A DNA stretch of 64,000 bases from an uncultured Pelagibacteraceae bacterium (GTDB taxonomy: Bacteria > Pseudomonadota > Alphaproteobacteria > Pelagibacterales > Pelagibacteraceae): the NCBI GenBank assembly GCA_902585045.1, contig CACICB010000001.1, positions 62,001-126,000 on the forward strand. The letters are read 5' to 3'. The notes under the pieces were generated by a model. The model was not told where the DNA came from, made no database searches, and was given only the letters and a program-made list of their open reading frames with translations. Shown here piece after piece: positions 17,798 to 27,042 of this stretch (the stretch's first letter is position 1; each line of letters begins with the position of its first letter). Position numbers and translations under genes: made by a program.

Positions 17798-18293
17798 AAC
17801 CATTAATTATTTGTTTGTTACATGTTTTGGTATTGGATCTTTTAGATTTGCTCCAGGAACTATAACTTCTTTAGTTACAACAATTTTTTTATACAGCCTA
17901 TTCCATATAGTTAATCTATCTAGCGGTATTATATTACTAATTTTGTTTTTAATTTTTATATATTCATTTTATGCAGTGTCCGAATATATAAAATATAATG
18001 AAAACAAAGACCCAAAAGAAGTTGTTGTAGATGAGTTTATTGGCCAATCCATTCCAATTTATCTATATGAAATTGCACACGGAACTACGAAAGCCCCGCA
18101 GGAGTCAATTCTATTTTATTTATATATTTTTATTTTATTTAGATTTTTTGACATCAAAAAACCATTTCCGGTAAGTTTTTTTGATAAAAAATTTAAAAAT
18201 AGTTTTGGAGTAATAATAGACGATGTAGTAGCAGGTTTATATGTGGTTCTTACATTGATAATATTTATGGTAGTTAAATCAAAGTTTTTCTAA
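17790..18293 (+). CDS. pgpA: Phosphatidylglycerophosphatase A
   Basis: 167 residues from the ATG at 17790. The open frame extends 9 codons upstream to a GTG, but those residues lie inside ispDF and the ATG starts the conserved sequence. The PgpA signature is clear: GSFRFAPGT near the N-terminus, DPKEVVVDEFIGQ (acidic metal-binding active site) and KKPFPVS followed by GVIIDDVVAGLY. Hydrophobic helices place it in the inner membrane, where it dephosphorylates phosphatidylglycerophosphate to phosphatidylglycerol. It overlaps ispDF by 8 bases and the next gene by 1 base. Confidence 0.92.
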   Translation: MIKTINYLFVTCFGIGSFRFAPGTITSLVTTIFLYSLFHIVNLSSGIILLILFLIFIYSFYAVSEYIKYNENKDPKEVVVDEFIGQSIPIYLYEIAHGTTKAPQESILFYLYIFILFRFFDIKKPFPVSFFDKKFKNSFGVIIDDVVAGLYVVLTLIIFMVVKSKFF

Positions 18294-18772
18294 TGAGTCT
18301 AAATAAAAAAATAATTTCATTAATTAAAAGAAAAAAGATGAAACTTGCAATTGCAGAGTCTTGTACTGGAGGAATGTTGTCTAGCGCTATCACCTCTGTG
18401 AGCGGATCATCTAAAGTATTTACTATGGGATTAGTAACTTACTCAAATCAAGCCAAAACAAGTATATTAAAAGTACCTCAAAAACTAATAAAAAAAAATG
18501 GAGCTGTAAGTGTTCAGTGTTGTTTGGCTATGGTCAATAATTTAAGTAAAATTAGTAAATCAAAAATTTGTGTTTCAATAACAGGAATAGCTGGCCCTAA
18601 AGGAGGATCTAAACAAAAACCAGTTGGATTGGTTTATATTGGAATTAGAGTTGGAAAAAAGGTTGTTGTTAATAAATGTAATTTTAAGAATAAAGGAAGA
18701 ATTTTTATTCAAAAGCAAACTGTAAAAAAAACTCTGAATTTATTAGTACAATTGATTAAACGGGATAGCTAA
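18293..18772 (+). CDS. pncC: CinA C-terminal-domain family nicotinamide-nucleotide amidase
   Basis: 159 residues comprising only the CinA C-terminal (PncC) domain, the usual stand-alone form. The catalytic-serine motif AESCTGGMLSSAIT lies near residue 22, with GLVTYSNQAKTSIL and SITGIAGPKGGSKQKPVG following. The activity known for this family is deamidation of nicotinamide mononucleotide to nicotinate mononucleotide in pyridine-nucleotide salvage. The ATG overlaps the pgpA stop (TAATG). The 3' end overlaps the convergent membrane-protein gene by 17 bases. Confidence 0.9.
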   Translation: MSLNKKIISLIKRKKMKLAIAESCTGGMLSSAITSVSGSSKVFTMGLVTYSNQAKTSILKVPQKLIKKNGAVSVQCCLAMVNNLSKISKSKICVSITGIAGPKGGSKQKPVGLVYIGIRVGKKVVVNKCNFKNKGRIFIQKQTVKKTLNLLVQLIKRDS

Positions 18773-19067
18773 ACTCTGGATTAACAATTACATCTAAAAG
18801 ATGGGCAGTAAAACTGTTAAGCAACAAAAAGATTCCAAAAGCAATTAAATAGAGTATAAAAACTAAAAAATTTCTAGCTCGTTTTTTTTGCAATAGCTGT
18901 TTGTCTTCGGGTACCCATTCTTTACTTTTAGACTTAAAATCATAGGAAAACATCCAATAAGTTAGGTCAGTTTCGTTAGGATCGCCTGTTCTTATTGTTT
19001 TAATATATGAAGATAAAAATTTAAAAGTTAAAATAAATAAGATTAATAAAGATGATATTGTAAACAT
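18756..19067 (-). CDS. Uncharacterised small two-helix membrane protein
   Basis: 103 residues that I do not recognise. There is a hydrophobic N-terminal segment (residues 3-20), a charged central part with several Asp/Glu/Lys (about 25-70) and a second hydrophobic segment (about 71-92). The N-terminal stretch could be an anchor or an uncleaved signal. It is 1 base from, and in operon orientation with, the START-domain gene and lipA, so it is probably co-expressed with them. Its end overlaps the convergent pncC by 17 bases, which limits how much of its C-terminus can vary. The coding assignment rests on tight operon packing and on the anchor-like architecture. Confidence 0.6.
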   Translation of the reverse strand: MFTISSLLILFILTFKFLSSYIKTIRTGDPNETDLTYWMFSYDFKSKSKEWVPEDKQLLQKKRARNFLVFILYLIAFGIFLLLNSFTAHLLDVIVNPEFSYPV

Positions 19068-19510
19068 TATTTATATAATTTAATTGCTCTTTCTTCAAAA
19101 GCTTTGGCAATTTTATTTAAACCAAGCTCAAAAGATTTTTTCATTATTCCATTCAAAATCGGATTTTTCAATTCAAAATCAATAAAAAATTCCAACTGTG
19201 TCGAATTGTTTACTTCCTTAAATTTCCACTCATTTTTCAGATGTTTTAATGGTCCATCAAGGTTAGTGACTATAATTGTATCTTTTTCTTTATAATAAGA
19301 CACGTGACTTGAGAAAGTTTCATTCAAGATGCTCTTGCCTACTTTTAAATCTCCATTAAAGGTAATAAGATCTGCACTTTCATTTCTCTCATAAATTTTA
19401 CCTTCGATACACCATGGAACAAATTCTGGATATTTTTCAATATCTAGAACCATTTCAACTAATTGTTCTTTTTTACAAGGAATAATTTTTTTTATTGATG
19501 CGGAAGACAT
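19067..19510 (-). CDS. COQ10/RatA-like START-domain protein (ubiquinone-binding)
   Basis: 147 residues of the polyketide cyclase/START fold. Diagnostic segments are [13 protein letters not shown] near residue 25, [20 protein letters not shown], and the C-terminal helix [16 protein letters not shown]. Homologues are the mitochondrial COQ10 ubiquinone chaperone and bacterial RatA-type proteins. In alphaproteobacteria this gene sits next to lipA and a role in ubiquinone/respiration is the usual assignment. It overlaps the lipA 3' end by 19 bases. I leave the symbol empty because COQ10 and RatA names are both used for this family. Confidence 0.85.
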   Translation of the reverse strand: MSSASIKKIIPCKKEQLVEMVLDIEKYPEFVPWCIEGKIYERNESADLITFNGDLKVGKSILNETFSSHVSYYKEKDTIIVTNLDGPLKHLKNEWKFKEVNNSTQLEFFIDFELKNPILNGIMKKSFELGLNKIAKAFEERAIKLYK

Positions 19511-20436
19511 TCAAGCTGTTTATTTCTTGCATCTTGTAATTTTCTAAAATCTTCATCTGCGTGATAAGAAGATCTTGTAAGAGGTGATGAAGAAACAAGT
19601 AGAAAACCTTTTGTCTTTGCAATTTGCTCGAACTCTTTAAATTCATCAGGATGATAATAACGATTAAGTGGATGATGTTTGGGAGATGGTTGTAAATATT
19701 GACCGATAGTAATGAAATCAACTTCAGCAGATCTAAGATCGTCCATAACTTGAATTACTTCTTCTTTATTTTCACCCAAGCCAACCATAATTCCTGATTT
19801 AGTGAAAACTTTTTTGTTAAATTTTTTTGCATTTTTTAAAAGTTCTAATGAAGCAAAATAACGTGCTCCTGGTCTTACAGTTGTATAAAGTCTAGGAACT
19901 GTCTCTATATTATGATTAAATACGTCAAGATCAGCTTTTAAAATTTTTTTGTAAGAGTCTCCTTTTCTCAAAAAGTCGGGAGTTAAGACTTCTATAGATG
20001 TTTTTGGATTTTTATCTCTTGTAGCTTTAACAACTTTGTAAAAATGTTCCGATCCCCCATCATCTAAATCATCTCTATCTACAGATGTAATTACAACATG
20101 TTTCAAATTTAAATTTTGAACCGCTCTTGCGATTTTAGCTGGTTCAAAAATATCTAGCTCTGTTGGTTTTCCAGTTTTAACATCACAAAATGCACATGCT
20201 CTAGTGCATGTGTCTCCCATAATCATAAATGTAGCATGTTTTTTGCTCCAACACTCAGTTATATTTGGACAATTAGCTTCCTGACAGACAGTGACAAGGT
20301 TATTTTGATTAACGACTTGTTTAGTTTGAAAGAAAATTTGAGAGTCTACTATTTTCGACCTTATCCATTCAGGTTTCTTTTTAATTGGATTAAAAGGCTT
20401 ATTAACTTTTTCTGGATGTCTTGGTTTTGAGCTCAT
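19492..20436 (-). CDS. lipA: Lipoyl synthase
   Basis: A 314-residue radical-SAM enzyme. The auxiliary cluster cysteines are in [12 protein letters not shown] and the SAM cluster motif is CTRACAFC. Segments [15 protein letters not shown] and [10 protein letters not shown], and the C-terminal serine in [11 protein letters not shown] that contacts the auxiliary cluster, are all present. It inserts two sulfurs into octanoyl groups on lipoyl domains. The start overlaps ftsB by 4 bases. In many alphaproteobacteria pdhABC and lpd separate ftsB from lipA; here they are absent from this position. Confidence 0.96.
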   Translation of the reverse strand: MSSKPRHPEKVNKPFNPIKKKPEWIRSKIVDSQIFFQTKQVVNQNNLVTVCQEANCPNITECWSKKHATFMIMGDTCTRACAFCDVKTGKPTELDIFEPAKIARAVQNLNLKHVVITSVDRDDLDDGGSEHFYKVVKATRDKNPKTSIEVLTPDFLRKGDSYKKILKADLDVFNHNIETVPRLYTTVRPGARYFASLELLKNAKKFNKKVFTKSGIMVGLGENKEEVIQVMDDLRSAEVDFITIGQYLQPSPKHHPLNRYYHPDEFKEFEQIAKTKGFLLVSSSPLTRSSYHADEDFRKLQDARNKQLECLPHQ

Positions 20437-20726
20437 TTTAACTTAATAATAATTTCATCTTTTGTGCCATATCTAAATTTTTCCCTATAAAGCATGTCTA
20501 AATAATCTAAATCATTATTTTTAACTAATGATATTTTTTTTTCCAAGTCTTGTAATTTATCAGTCAACATTTTTTCATCAATTTCTAATTCTTGAAATAA
20601 TTTTTTTTTATCAAAATAAGAAATTAATCCTCTTTCGCCTCCAATTAAATTAATTCCAATATAAAGAGTTAAAAAAATATTTAGTAATATAAATTTTTTT
20701 TTCTTTAAACTTTCAATAAGTCGCAT
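20433..20726 (-). CDS. ftsB: FtsB/DivIC-family septum formation initiator protein
   Basis: 97 residues with an N-terminal membrane segment (about 11-29) and a predicted coiled coil (about 40-70, rich in Leu, Lys and Glu heptads). The conserved C-terminal segment [16 protein letters not shown] is typical of FtsB/DivIC proteins. FtsB bridges FtsL and FtsQ in the divisome at the inner membrane. Location immediately after enolase (3 bases) is the standard alphaproteobacterial context and supports the call. A long enolase-linked transcript is likely. Confidence 0.85.
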   Translation of the reverse strand: MRLIESLKKKKFILLNIFLTLYIGINLIGGERGLISYFDKKKLFQELEIDEKMLTDKLQDLEKKISLVKNNDLDYLDMLYREKFRYGTKDEIIIKLK

Positions 20727-20729
20727 GAG

Positions 20730-21986
20730 TTAGATTCTAGCCATTTTTGCTTGATTTCCAAGTTCTTCTTCAATGCGTAATAACCTATTGTATTTCGCTA
20801 CTCTTTCAGATCTCGCCAAAGATCCAGTTTTAATTTGAGAAGACATTGTCGCGGACGCCAAATCAGCAATAAATGTATCTTCGGTATCCCCCGATCTATG
20901 AGAAATGATAGTATTAAAATCTGCAGCTTTTGCCATTGAAATTACTTCTAAAGTTTCAGTCAAAGTGCCTATTTGATTTGGTTTTACTAAAATACAATTA
21001 GCTGACTTTTCTTTTATTCCTTTGCTTAAACGTTTTACATTTGTAACGAATAAATCATCTCCTACAATTTGAACATTTTTCCCTATTTCGTTTGTAATTT
21101 TTTTCCACGAATCCCAGTCCTCTTCAGCAAAAGGATCCTCTATTGATTTTATTGGATATCTGGATGTTAGTTTTTTATAATAACTAATATTATCTTCAAC
21201 TGATGTGTAATTTTTTGATTGGATTGAGTACTCACCTTTTTCATTAATTAATTCATTCGCTGCTACATCTAGACAAATAACTATATCTTTTCCCGGTTTT
21301 AAATTCGACTTTTCTATTGCATCTACAATTAATTCCAAGGCTTGTTCATTTGTATTAATTGATGGAGCAAATCCGCCTTCATCTCCAACATTTGTGAGCA
21401 TTTTGTTTGACTTTAATAATTTCTTCAAATTTTGAATAACAACATAACATTTTTCAATAGCATCCATAAAATTTTTAGCTGAGTCAGGTCTAATCATAAA
21501 TTCTTGAATATTTAAGTCATTGTCGGCATGCGCACCGCCATTAATAATATTCATTAATGGTACGGGTAAAGAAAAAGTGTTCCCTAGATATTTAAATAAT
21601 GATTTTTTATTTGATAAAGCTGAACATTTTGAATTAGCTAGTGAGACTGCTAAAGTAGCATTCGCTCCCAAATTTGTTTTATTCTCGCTTCCATCTAAAT
21701 CTAATAAAGCTTTATCAATTTTTTTTTGGTCGTCAGACTCGAAACCTTTAAGTTTATCTGAAATTTTATTATTTATATTTTCAACTGCAATATTTACACT
21801 TTTGCCTAAAAATTTATTCTTATCCTTATCTCTTAATTCGTGTGCTTCAAATGCACCAGTTGATGCACCTGATGGAGACATTGCAGTGGCAGAAATATTA
21901 TTTTCTAAAAAAACTTCTGCTTCCACTGTTGGATTTCCTCTACTATCAAAGACTTGTCTGCCTTTTATACTTTTAATTTTTGCCAT
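20730..21986 (-). CDS. eno: Enolase
   Basis: 418 residues, the usual bacterial length. The N-terminal capping domain begins KGRQVFDSRGNPTVEAE and includes the loop SPSGASTGAFEAHELRD. The barrel has metal ligands in VICLDVAANE, SIEDPFAEEDW and IVGDDLFVT, the catalytic lysine in CILVKPNQIGT, and ISHRSGDTEDTFIADLA. It converts 2-phosphoglycerate to phosphoenolpyruvate. It follows kdsA by 2 bases, placing PEP production beside the PEP-consuming KDO-8-phosphate synthase. Confidence 0.97.
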   Translation of the reverse strand: MAKIKSIKGRQVFDSRGNPTVEAEVFLENNISATAMSPSGASTGAFEAHELRDKDKNKFLGKSVNIAVENINNKISDKLKGFESDDQKKIDKALLDLDGSENKTNLGANATLAVSLANSKCSALSNKKSLFKYLGNTFSLPVPLMNIINGGAHADNDLNIQEFMIRPDSAKNFMDAIEKCYVVIQNLKKLLKSNKMLTNVGDEGGFAPSINTNEQALELIVDAIEKSNLKPGKDIVICLDVAANELINEKGEYSIQSKNYTSVEDNISYYKKLTSRYPIKSIEDPFAEEDWDSWKKITNEIGKNVQIVGDDLFVTNVKRLSKGIKEKSANCILVKPNQIGTLTETLEVISMAKAADFNTIISHRSGDTEDTFIADLASATMSSQIKTGSLARSERVAKYNRLLRIEEELGNQAKMARI

Positions 21987-21988
21987 TC

Positions 21989-22810
21989 TTATTTTACTAT
22001 CTTGTCTATCTCGGTAAGTTTTTTTAACAAAGTTCTTACTTCATTTAATGGAACCATGTTTGGACCATCTGAAGGTGCATTATCAGGATTCTCATGTGTT
22101 TCCATGAAAATTGCTCCTACACCAACTGCAATAGCAGCACGAGCTAAATAAGGAACAAATTCTCTTTGTCCACCACTTTTCTCTCCCATGCCACCTGGTT
22201 GTTGTACTGAATGAGTTGCATCAAATACGATTGGAAATCCGAATTTCGACATTATAGGTAGGGATCTCATATCTGAAACAAGAGTATTGTAGCCAAAGCT
22301 CGCTCCTCGTTCTGTAATTAAAATATTTTTATTTCCAGAGTCTTCAATTTTTTTTATTACATTAGCCATATCCCACGGAGCTAAAAATTGTCCTTTTTTA
22401 ACGTTAATTATTTTACCAGTTTTTGCTGCGGCAATTAATAAATCAGTTTGTCTACATAAGAATGCTGGAATTTGAAGAACATCCACGTGATTAGAAACTA
22501 CAGAACATTGTTCAGCAGTATGAACATCGGTTAAAACTGGGACACCAACTTCTTTTCTAATTTTATCAAAAATGGGAAGTGATTTTTCTAAACCTAAACC
22601 TCTTTTTCCTTTTAAACTTGTCCTATTAGCTTTATCAAAAGAAGTTTTGTAAATAAGATTAATACCTAGTTCGCTTGTAATTTTTTTAAGTTCGTTTGAA
22701 ATCTTTATAGCATGCTCTTCGCTCTCAAGCTGACAAGGGCCAGCGATTAGAGTAAATGGTTTATTGTTAGCGATCTCAAAATTAGAACATTTTACTTTAT
22801 GAATATTCAT
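21989..22810 (-). CDS. kdsA: 3-deoxy-8-phosphooctulonate synthase
   Basis: 273 residues, typical KdsA length. Recognisable segments are [55 protein letters not shown] and a late [13 protein letters not shown]. It condenses PEP with arabinose 5-phosphate to give KDO-8-phosphate for the lipopolysaccharide inner core, implying a KDO-containing LPS. It overlaps pyrG by 4 bases. CTP from PyrG is needed later to activate KDO, which makes the pyrG-kdsA pairing functionally sensible. Confidence 0.96.
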   Translation of the reverse strand: MNIHKVKCSNFEIANNKPFTLIAGPCQLESEEHAIKISNELKKITSELGINLIYKTSFDKANRTSLKGKRGLGLEKSLPIFDKIRKEVGVPVLTDVHTAEQCSVVSNHVDVLQIPAFLCRQTDLLIAAAKTGKIINVKKGQFLAPWDMANVIKKIEDSGNKNILITERGASFGYNTLVSDMRSLPIMSKFGFPIVFDATHSVQQPGGMGEKSGGQREFVPYLARAAIAVGVGAIFMETHENPDNAPSDGPNMVPLNEVRTLLKKLTEIDKIVK

Positions 22811-24429
22811 TTTTTCGTATTGATTTTTGCGGCCTTTATAAATGATGAGAATAAAGGATGTGGTGATAAAGGTCTAGATTTAAATTCAGGATGAAACTGA
22901 ACACCAATAAACCAAGGATGGTTTTCCAATTCTATAATTTCTGGTAATTTGTTGTCTGGAGATAAACCTGAAAAAATCATACCTTTATTTTCAAAATCTT
23001 TTTTATAGTTGATGTTAACTTCATATCTATGACGATGTCTTTCGTTTATCTTTAATGCTTTATAAATTTTACTTATTTTTGTGTCTTTTTTAAGTCTAGC
23101 TTCATAACTGCCTAAACGCATTGTTCCACCTAAATCTTTGTCGGTGCCCTTCATCAATTTTCCGTCTTTTGTCCATTCACTCATAAGTCCAACGACTGAT
23201 GCTTTAGATGGTCCAAATTCACTGGATGTTGCTTTTTTTATATTTAATTGATTTCTAGCGAATTCAATCACTGCCATTTGCATACCAAAGCAGATGCCTA
23301 GAAAAGGAATTTTGTTCAATCTTGCATAATTAATAGCTGCTATTTTTCCTTCTGTGCCTCTTTTACCAAATCCTCCTGGTATCAAAATTCCAGATACCCC
23401 TTTGAGTTTATTTTTAATTTCACTTTGTTTTAAAAAGTCCGATTCAATTCTTATTAAATTGACTTTTAAATTATTTGCTATTCCACCATGTGTTAAAGCC
23501 TCGTCTAAAGATTTATATGCATCTTTAAGTTCAACATACTTGCCAATTATTGCAATGTTAACTTTATTTTTTGTATTTAAAACTAAATGAGTAATTTTTT
23601 TCCAAGGAGAAAGATTTACTTTTTTCTTAGAATTAATTCTAAAAAATCTTAATACTCTTTCGTCTAGTTTCTCTTTATTAAAACTTATCGGAGCTTCATA
23701 AATAGTTTTTACGTCCACAGTTTCTATAACATCTTCTATTTCAACGTTACAAAATAATGAAATTTTCTTTCTTTGATCTAAAGGAATAGATCTTTCAGAT
23801 CTGCAAATAATAATATCTGGTTGAATACCTATGCTTCTTAATTCTTTAACTGAATGTTGAGTTGGTTTTGTTTTTATCTCATCAGAGGCCTTCATGTAAG
23901 GAACTAAAGTTAGGTGAATGAATAATGTATTTTTTTTACCTATTTCATTTGAAAATTGTCTTATAGCTTCTAAAAAAGGTAGACTTTCGATATCTCCAAC
24001 AGTGCCTCCTATTTCGCAAATAACAAAATCCTCTTTATTTGAATCATTTTTTATAAATTCTTTAATTCTGTTCGTAATGTGAGGTATTACTTGAACAGTT
24101 TTACCTAGATATTTTCCTTGTCGCTCTCTTTTCAATACGTCATTATAAATTTTACCGGTCGTAATATTGTCCGATTTTTTTGCTGAAATTCCCGAAAATC
24201 TTTCATAGTGCCCTAAATCTAAATCGGTTTCCGCACCATCATCTGTTACGAAGACCTCACCGTGTTGAAAAGGACTCATTGTTCCAGGATCAACATTTAA
24301 GTAAGGATCCAGTTTTCTTATTCTTACTTTATAACCTCGAGACTGAAGTAGGTAAGCTAATGATGCAGATGATAATCCTTTTCCTAAGGAAGAGACCACG
24401 CCGCCAGTAACGAAAATATATCGCGCCAT
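22807..24429 (-). CDS. pyrG: CTP synthase
   Basis: 540 residues with an N-terminal synthetase domain ([32 protein letters not shown] and [12 protein letters not shown]) and a C-terminal class I glutamine amidotransferase domain. The amidase nucleophile is the Cys in [10 protein letters not shown], with the His and Glu of the triad in [10 protein letters not shown]. It aminates UTP to CTP using glutamine. It follows secG by 44 bases and overlaps kdsA by 4. Confidence 0.97.
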   Translation of the reverse strand: MARYIFVTGGVVSSLGKGLSSASLAYLLQSRGYKVRIRKLDPYLNVDPGTMSPFQHGEVFVTDDGAETDLDLGHYERFSGISAKKSDNITTGKIYNDVLKRERQGKYLGKTVQVIPHITNRIKEFIKNDSNKEDFVICEIGGTVGDIESLPFLEAIRQFSNEIGKKNTLFIHLTLVPYMKASDEIKTKPTQHSVKELRSIGIQPDIIICRSERSIPLDQRKKISLFCNVEIEDVIETVDVKTIYEAPISFNKEKLDERVLRFFRINSKKKVNLSPWKKITHLVLNTKNKVNIAIIGKYVELKDAYKSLDEALTHGGIANNLKVNLIRIESDFLKQSEIKNKLKGVSGILIPGGFGKRGTEGKIAAINYARLNKIPFLGICFGMQMAVIEFARNQLNIKKATSSEFGPSKASVVGLMSEWTKDGKLMKGTDKDLGGTMRLGSYEARLKKDTKISKIYKALKINERHRHRYEVNINYKKDFENKGMIFSGLSPDNKLPEIIELENHPWFIGVQFHPEFKSRPLSPHPLFSSFIKAAKINTKK

Positions 24430-24473
24430 GGAAGTATGTTATACTTCATTAATTTATAATTACAAAGCCTTAA

Positions 24474-24773
24474 TTACTTTGATTGTGGGATTTGTGGAAG
24501 ATTTGAATTTTCTTCTTCCTCTTTCTCTAAAACTGATTGTGTTTCACGAAACTCGTCTCTAGAGATAGCAACAATTGCAATACTACAAATTATAAATAAA
24601 GTGGCAATTATAGAGGTAAATTTTGTGAGAAAGTTTCCTACTGATCTTGCAGACGTGAAATTGTCTTGTGAAACACCTAACCCTAAAGCTCCACCTTCAG
24701 ATCTCTGCAATAATATTGCAATAATTAATATTATTGCAAGTAAGACATTAATTAAAATAAGCAAGCTTTCCAT
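24474..24773 (-). CDS. secG: Protein translocase subunit SecG
   Basis: 99 residues. SecG hallmarks are an N-terminal transmembrane segment (4-22), the conserved loop LLQRSEGGALGLG, FTSARSVGNFLTKFT and a second transmembrane segment (about 52-69), followed by a charged tail rich in Glu. It is the small non-essential subunit of the SecYEG channel. Position between tpiA and pyrG is the standard alphaproteobacterial order. It starts 5 bases after tpiA ends. Confidence 0.92.
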   Translation of the reverse strand: MESLLILINVLLAIILIIAILLQRSEGGALGLGVSQDNFTSARSVGNFLTKFTSIIATLFIICSIAIVAISRDEFRETQSVLEKEEEENSNLPQIPQSK

Positions 24774-24778
24774 AATGT

Positions 24779-25522
24779 TTATCTATAGTAATTCTTTATT
24801 ATATCAACGAATTTTTTTGAGGATTTTGAAGCTCCACCGATTAAAAATCCGTCAATTTCTTTAATGTCTTTAAATATTTTAACACTATTACCATCTACAG
24901 AACCACCATAAAGAACTGCAGGGCTTTTTTTTCTATAAATTTGATTTAATATTTTTTTTATATAAATGATTGTTTCCTCTAGCTCGTTTTTTGTTGGAAT
25001 TTTACCCGTTCCAATAGACCAAATCGGTTCATATGCGACTATGATATTGTTTTTATTAAATTTTTTTTCTAAAACTTTAATAATTTGCTTTTTTAAAACT
25101 TTAAAGGTTTTTTTATTTTTTTTTTCAATTTTATTTTCACCGATACACAAAACAACTTTTAAATTATTTTTGAGAGCAAAAATCACTTTATTTTTTAGCA
25201 TCTCATTAGTGTCTCCCTCACTTCTGTTATCTGAATGACCGACTAATGTATAATTTGCTCCAACATTTTTAATCATATAAGGACTTATTGCAGCTGTATT
25301 TGATGAAAAGTGGTCCTTTTGGTAACAATTCTGAGAACCAATAATAATCTTTTTGTTCTTAAAATAGTTAGAAAAAGTTTCTAATAAGGTATAAGGCGGG
25401 GTCATAATAATTTTATATTTTTTACGATTTTTATCTTTTAGGTTAAAAAAATTTATTTTTTTAAGTATATCAATGGATTTTGGGACACCAAACATTTTCC
25501 AATTTCCAATAAAATATTTCAT
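24779..25522 (-). CDS. tpiA: Triosephosphate isomerase with an altered active-site loop
   Basis: A 247-residue TIM barrel. The substrate lysine is in FIGNWKMFG, the catalytic Glu in VAYEPIWSIGTGK with the lid loop following, and the phosphate-binding GG is in LYGGSVDG and LIGGAS. The catalytic His loop normally reads GHSERR but here is GHSDNR, so the conserved Glu (E97 in standard numbering) is Asp and the next Arg is Asn. The conserved catalytic Lys, His and Glu remain, so activity is likely but perhaps altered. It interconverts dihydroxyacetone phosphate and glyceraldehyde 3-phosphate, linking glycerol breakdown to glycolysis. Confidence 0.94.
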   Translation of the reverse strand: MKYFIGNWKMFGVPKSIDILKKINFFNLKDKNRKKYKIIMTPPYTLLETFSNYFKNKKIIIGSQNCYQKDHFSSNTAAISPYMIKNVGANYTLVGHSDNRSEGDTNEMLKNKVIFALKNNLKVVLCIGENKIEKKNKKTFKVLKKQIIKVLEKKFNKNNIIVAYEPIWSIGTGKIPTKNELEETIIYIKKILNQIYRKKSPAVLYGGSVDGNSVKIFKDIKEIDGFLIGGASKSSKKFVDIIKNYYR

Positions 25523-25587
25523 TATTTGCCTTAATATAAAATTTAATCTATAGGTGTATAGTTTTAAAAACGTAATAAATTATTATA

Positions 25588-27042
25588 ATGTTAACTTCAA
25601 TAGGAAAATTATCTAAGTCTTTTTTTATCAAACTTCTAGTTGGAATAATTATTCTTCCATTTGTTTTTTGGGGAATGGGTGATGTATTTAGAGGGGGTAG
25701 CCAAAATGTGATAGCTTCGGTAGACTCAGAGAAGATAAGCACGCAAGAATTTGTAAAATATCTTCAAAGGCTCAATCTTAACGAAGAACAAATTAAAAAT
25801 TTACCAAATACAAATCTTATTGAGAAAATTCTATCTGAATATATTGGAAAAAAGGTTATGTCATTAGAGATTGAAAGACTTGGGATAATGGTAAATGATG
25901 ATTCTTTAAGAAATATTATTAAAAATGATAAATCTTTTTTTAAAGATGGTAAGTTCTCAAGAACTAAATACGAAAAATTTTTACTAACTAGTGGTGTAAC
26001 CGCTCCATTATTTGAGGCAAATATAGCAGAACAGGAAAAAAGAAGACAATTTTTAAGTTCTATATCAGGTGGCGCAGTCATTCCTGAAATATTAATCATT
26101 AATGAATTTAAAAAAGAAAATCAAATCAAAACAATTCAATTTATTGACTTAGAAAAGTACCACTCCAAAAATAAACCTTCAGAAAAAAGTAAAAAAGAGC
26201 TTTATGAAAGAAATAAAAATGTTTTTTTTACAGAATTTAAAACTATTAAATATGCTGAAATTACACCTGAAAAAATAAGTGGCAATAAAGAATATGGTGA
26301 AATTTTTTTTAAAAAATTAGACGCTTTTGAAAATAATATTTTAGATGGTCAATCTTTTAATGAAGCAGCGCAAAATTATAATTTAAATGTTATTTCAATT
26401 AATAAAATTAATGCAAATAAAGAAGATGAAAATAAAAAAAAAATTGAAAAGATTTCAGATGATCTTTTTAACAAGATCTACAGTATAAATAATTCTCAAA
26501 CACCTGAGGTTTTTAATTTGGGTAATAAATATTACTTAGCCGAAGTATCAAATATTGAAAAGAAAAGTAGATCGATTGATGATCCAGAGGTTCAAGAAGC
26601 ATTAAATGCGCAATTAAGTTTTAAGAAAAAAATTGAAAATAATAATTCAATTATAAAAGATATTAGTATGGGAGCTTTTGACAAATCAAGATTTATTAAA
26701 TTTGCGTCAGATAATCAATTAGAAGTTAAAGATTATAAAATAAATGATTTGAAGCAAAACGAAATTTTTTCTGAGAATGTTTTGAAAAGAATATTTCAAC
26801 AAAAAGATGGGGAAATCAATCTAATTACTAATAACACTTTAACTAAAAGCTTTTTAGTGATGTCAATTAAGACTCAATATAAGGATTTAAAAAAAGGAAG
26901 TAATGAATATGAGCAGTATGAAGCAAAAGCTCGACTAAATTTAGTTAATAAAATCTACCAATCTCATGATAATAATCTTAATCAAAAATATAAAGTAGAA
27001 TTTAACCAAAGAACAATAGAACGAATTAAAAATTCATTTTGA
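25588..27042 (+). CDS. PpiD/SurA-like peptidyl-prolyl isomerase-family chaperone
   Basis: 484 residues, shorter than the roughly 620 of PpiD. A transmembrane anchor lies at about 15-33, preceded by the typical GKLSKSFFIKLL segment. It is followed by the SurA N-terminal-like domain (VIASVDSEKISTQEFVKYLQ and YIGKKVMSLEIERLGI) and a weakly conserved parvulin-like middle region at about 215-340. The C-terminal half is Lys/Asn/Glu-rich. Homologues tether periplasmic chaperone activity to the inner membrane next to the Sec exit. The location directly before trpE is the usual alphaproteobacterial order. The parvulin active residues are not clearly visible, so it may be chaperone-only. Confidence 0.82.
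   Translation: MLTSIGKLSKSFFIKLLVGIIILPFVFWGMGDVFRGGSQNVIASVDSEKISTQEFVKYLQRLNLNEEQIKNLPNTNLIEKILSEYIGKKVMSLEIERLGIMVNDDSLRNIIKNDKSFFKDGKFSRTKYEKFLLTSGVTAPLFEANIAEQEKRRQFLSSISGGAVIPEILIINEFKKENQIKTIQFIDLEKYHSKNKPSEKSKKELYERNKNVFFTEFKTIKYAEITPEKISGNKEYGEIFFKKLDAFENNILDGQSFNEAAQNYNLNVISINKINANKEDENKKKIEKISDDLFNKIYSINNSQTPEVFNLGNKYYLAEVSNIEKKSRSIDDPEVQEALNAQLSFKKKIENNNSIIKDISMGAFDKSRFIKFASDNQLEVKDYKINDLKQNEIFSENVLKRIFQQKDGEINLITNNTLTKSFLVMSIKTQYKDLKKGSNEYEQYEAKARLNLVNKIYQSHDNNLNQKYKVEFNQRTIERIKNSF

Noticed and set aside
21520-22017. 165-codon plus-strand open frame
   Set aside because: It is antisense to enolase, a confidently conserved gene, and its translation has no recognisable domain.
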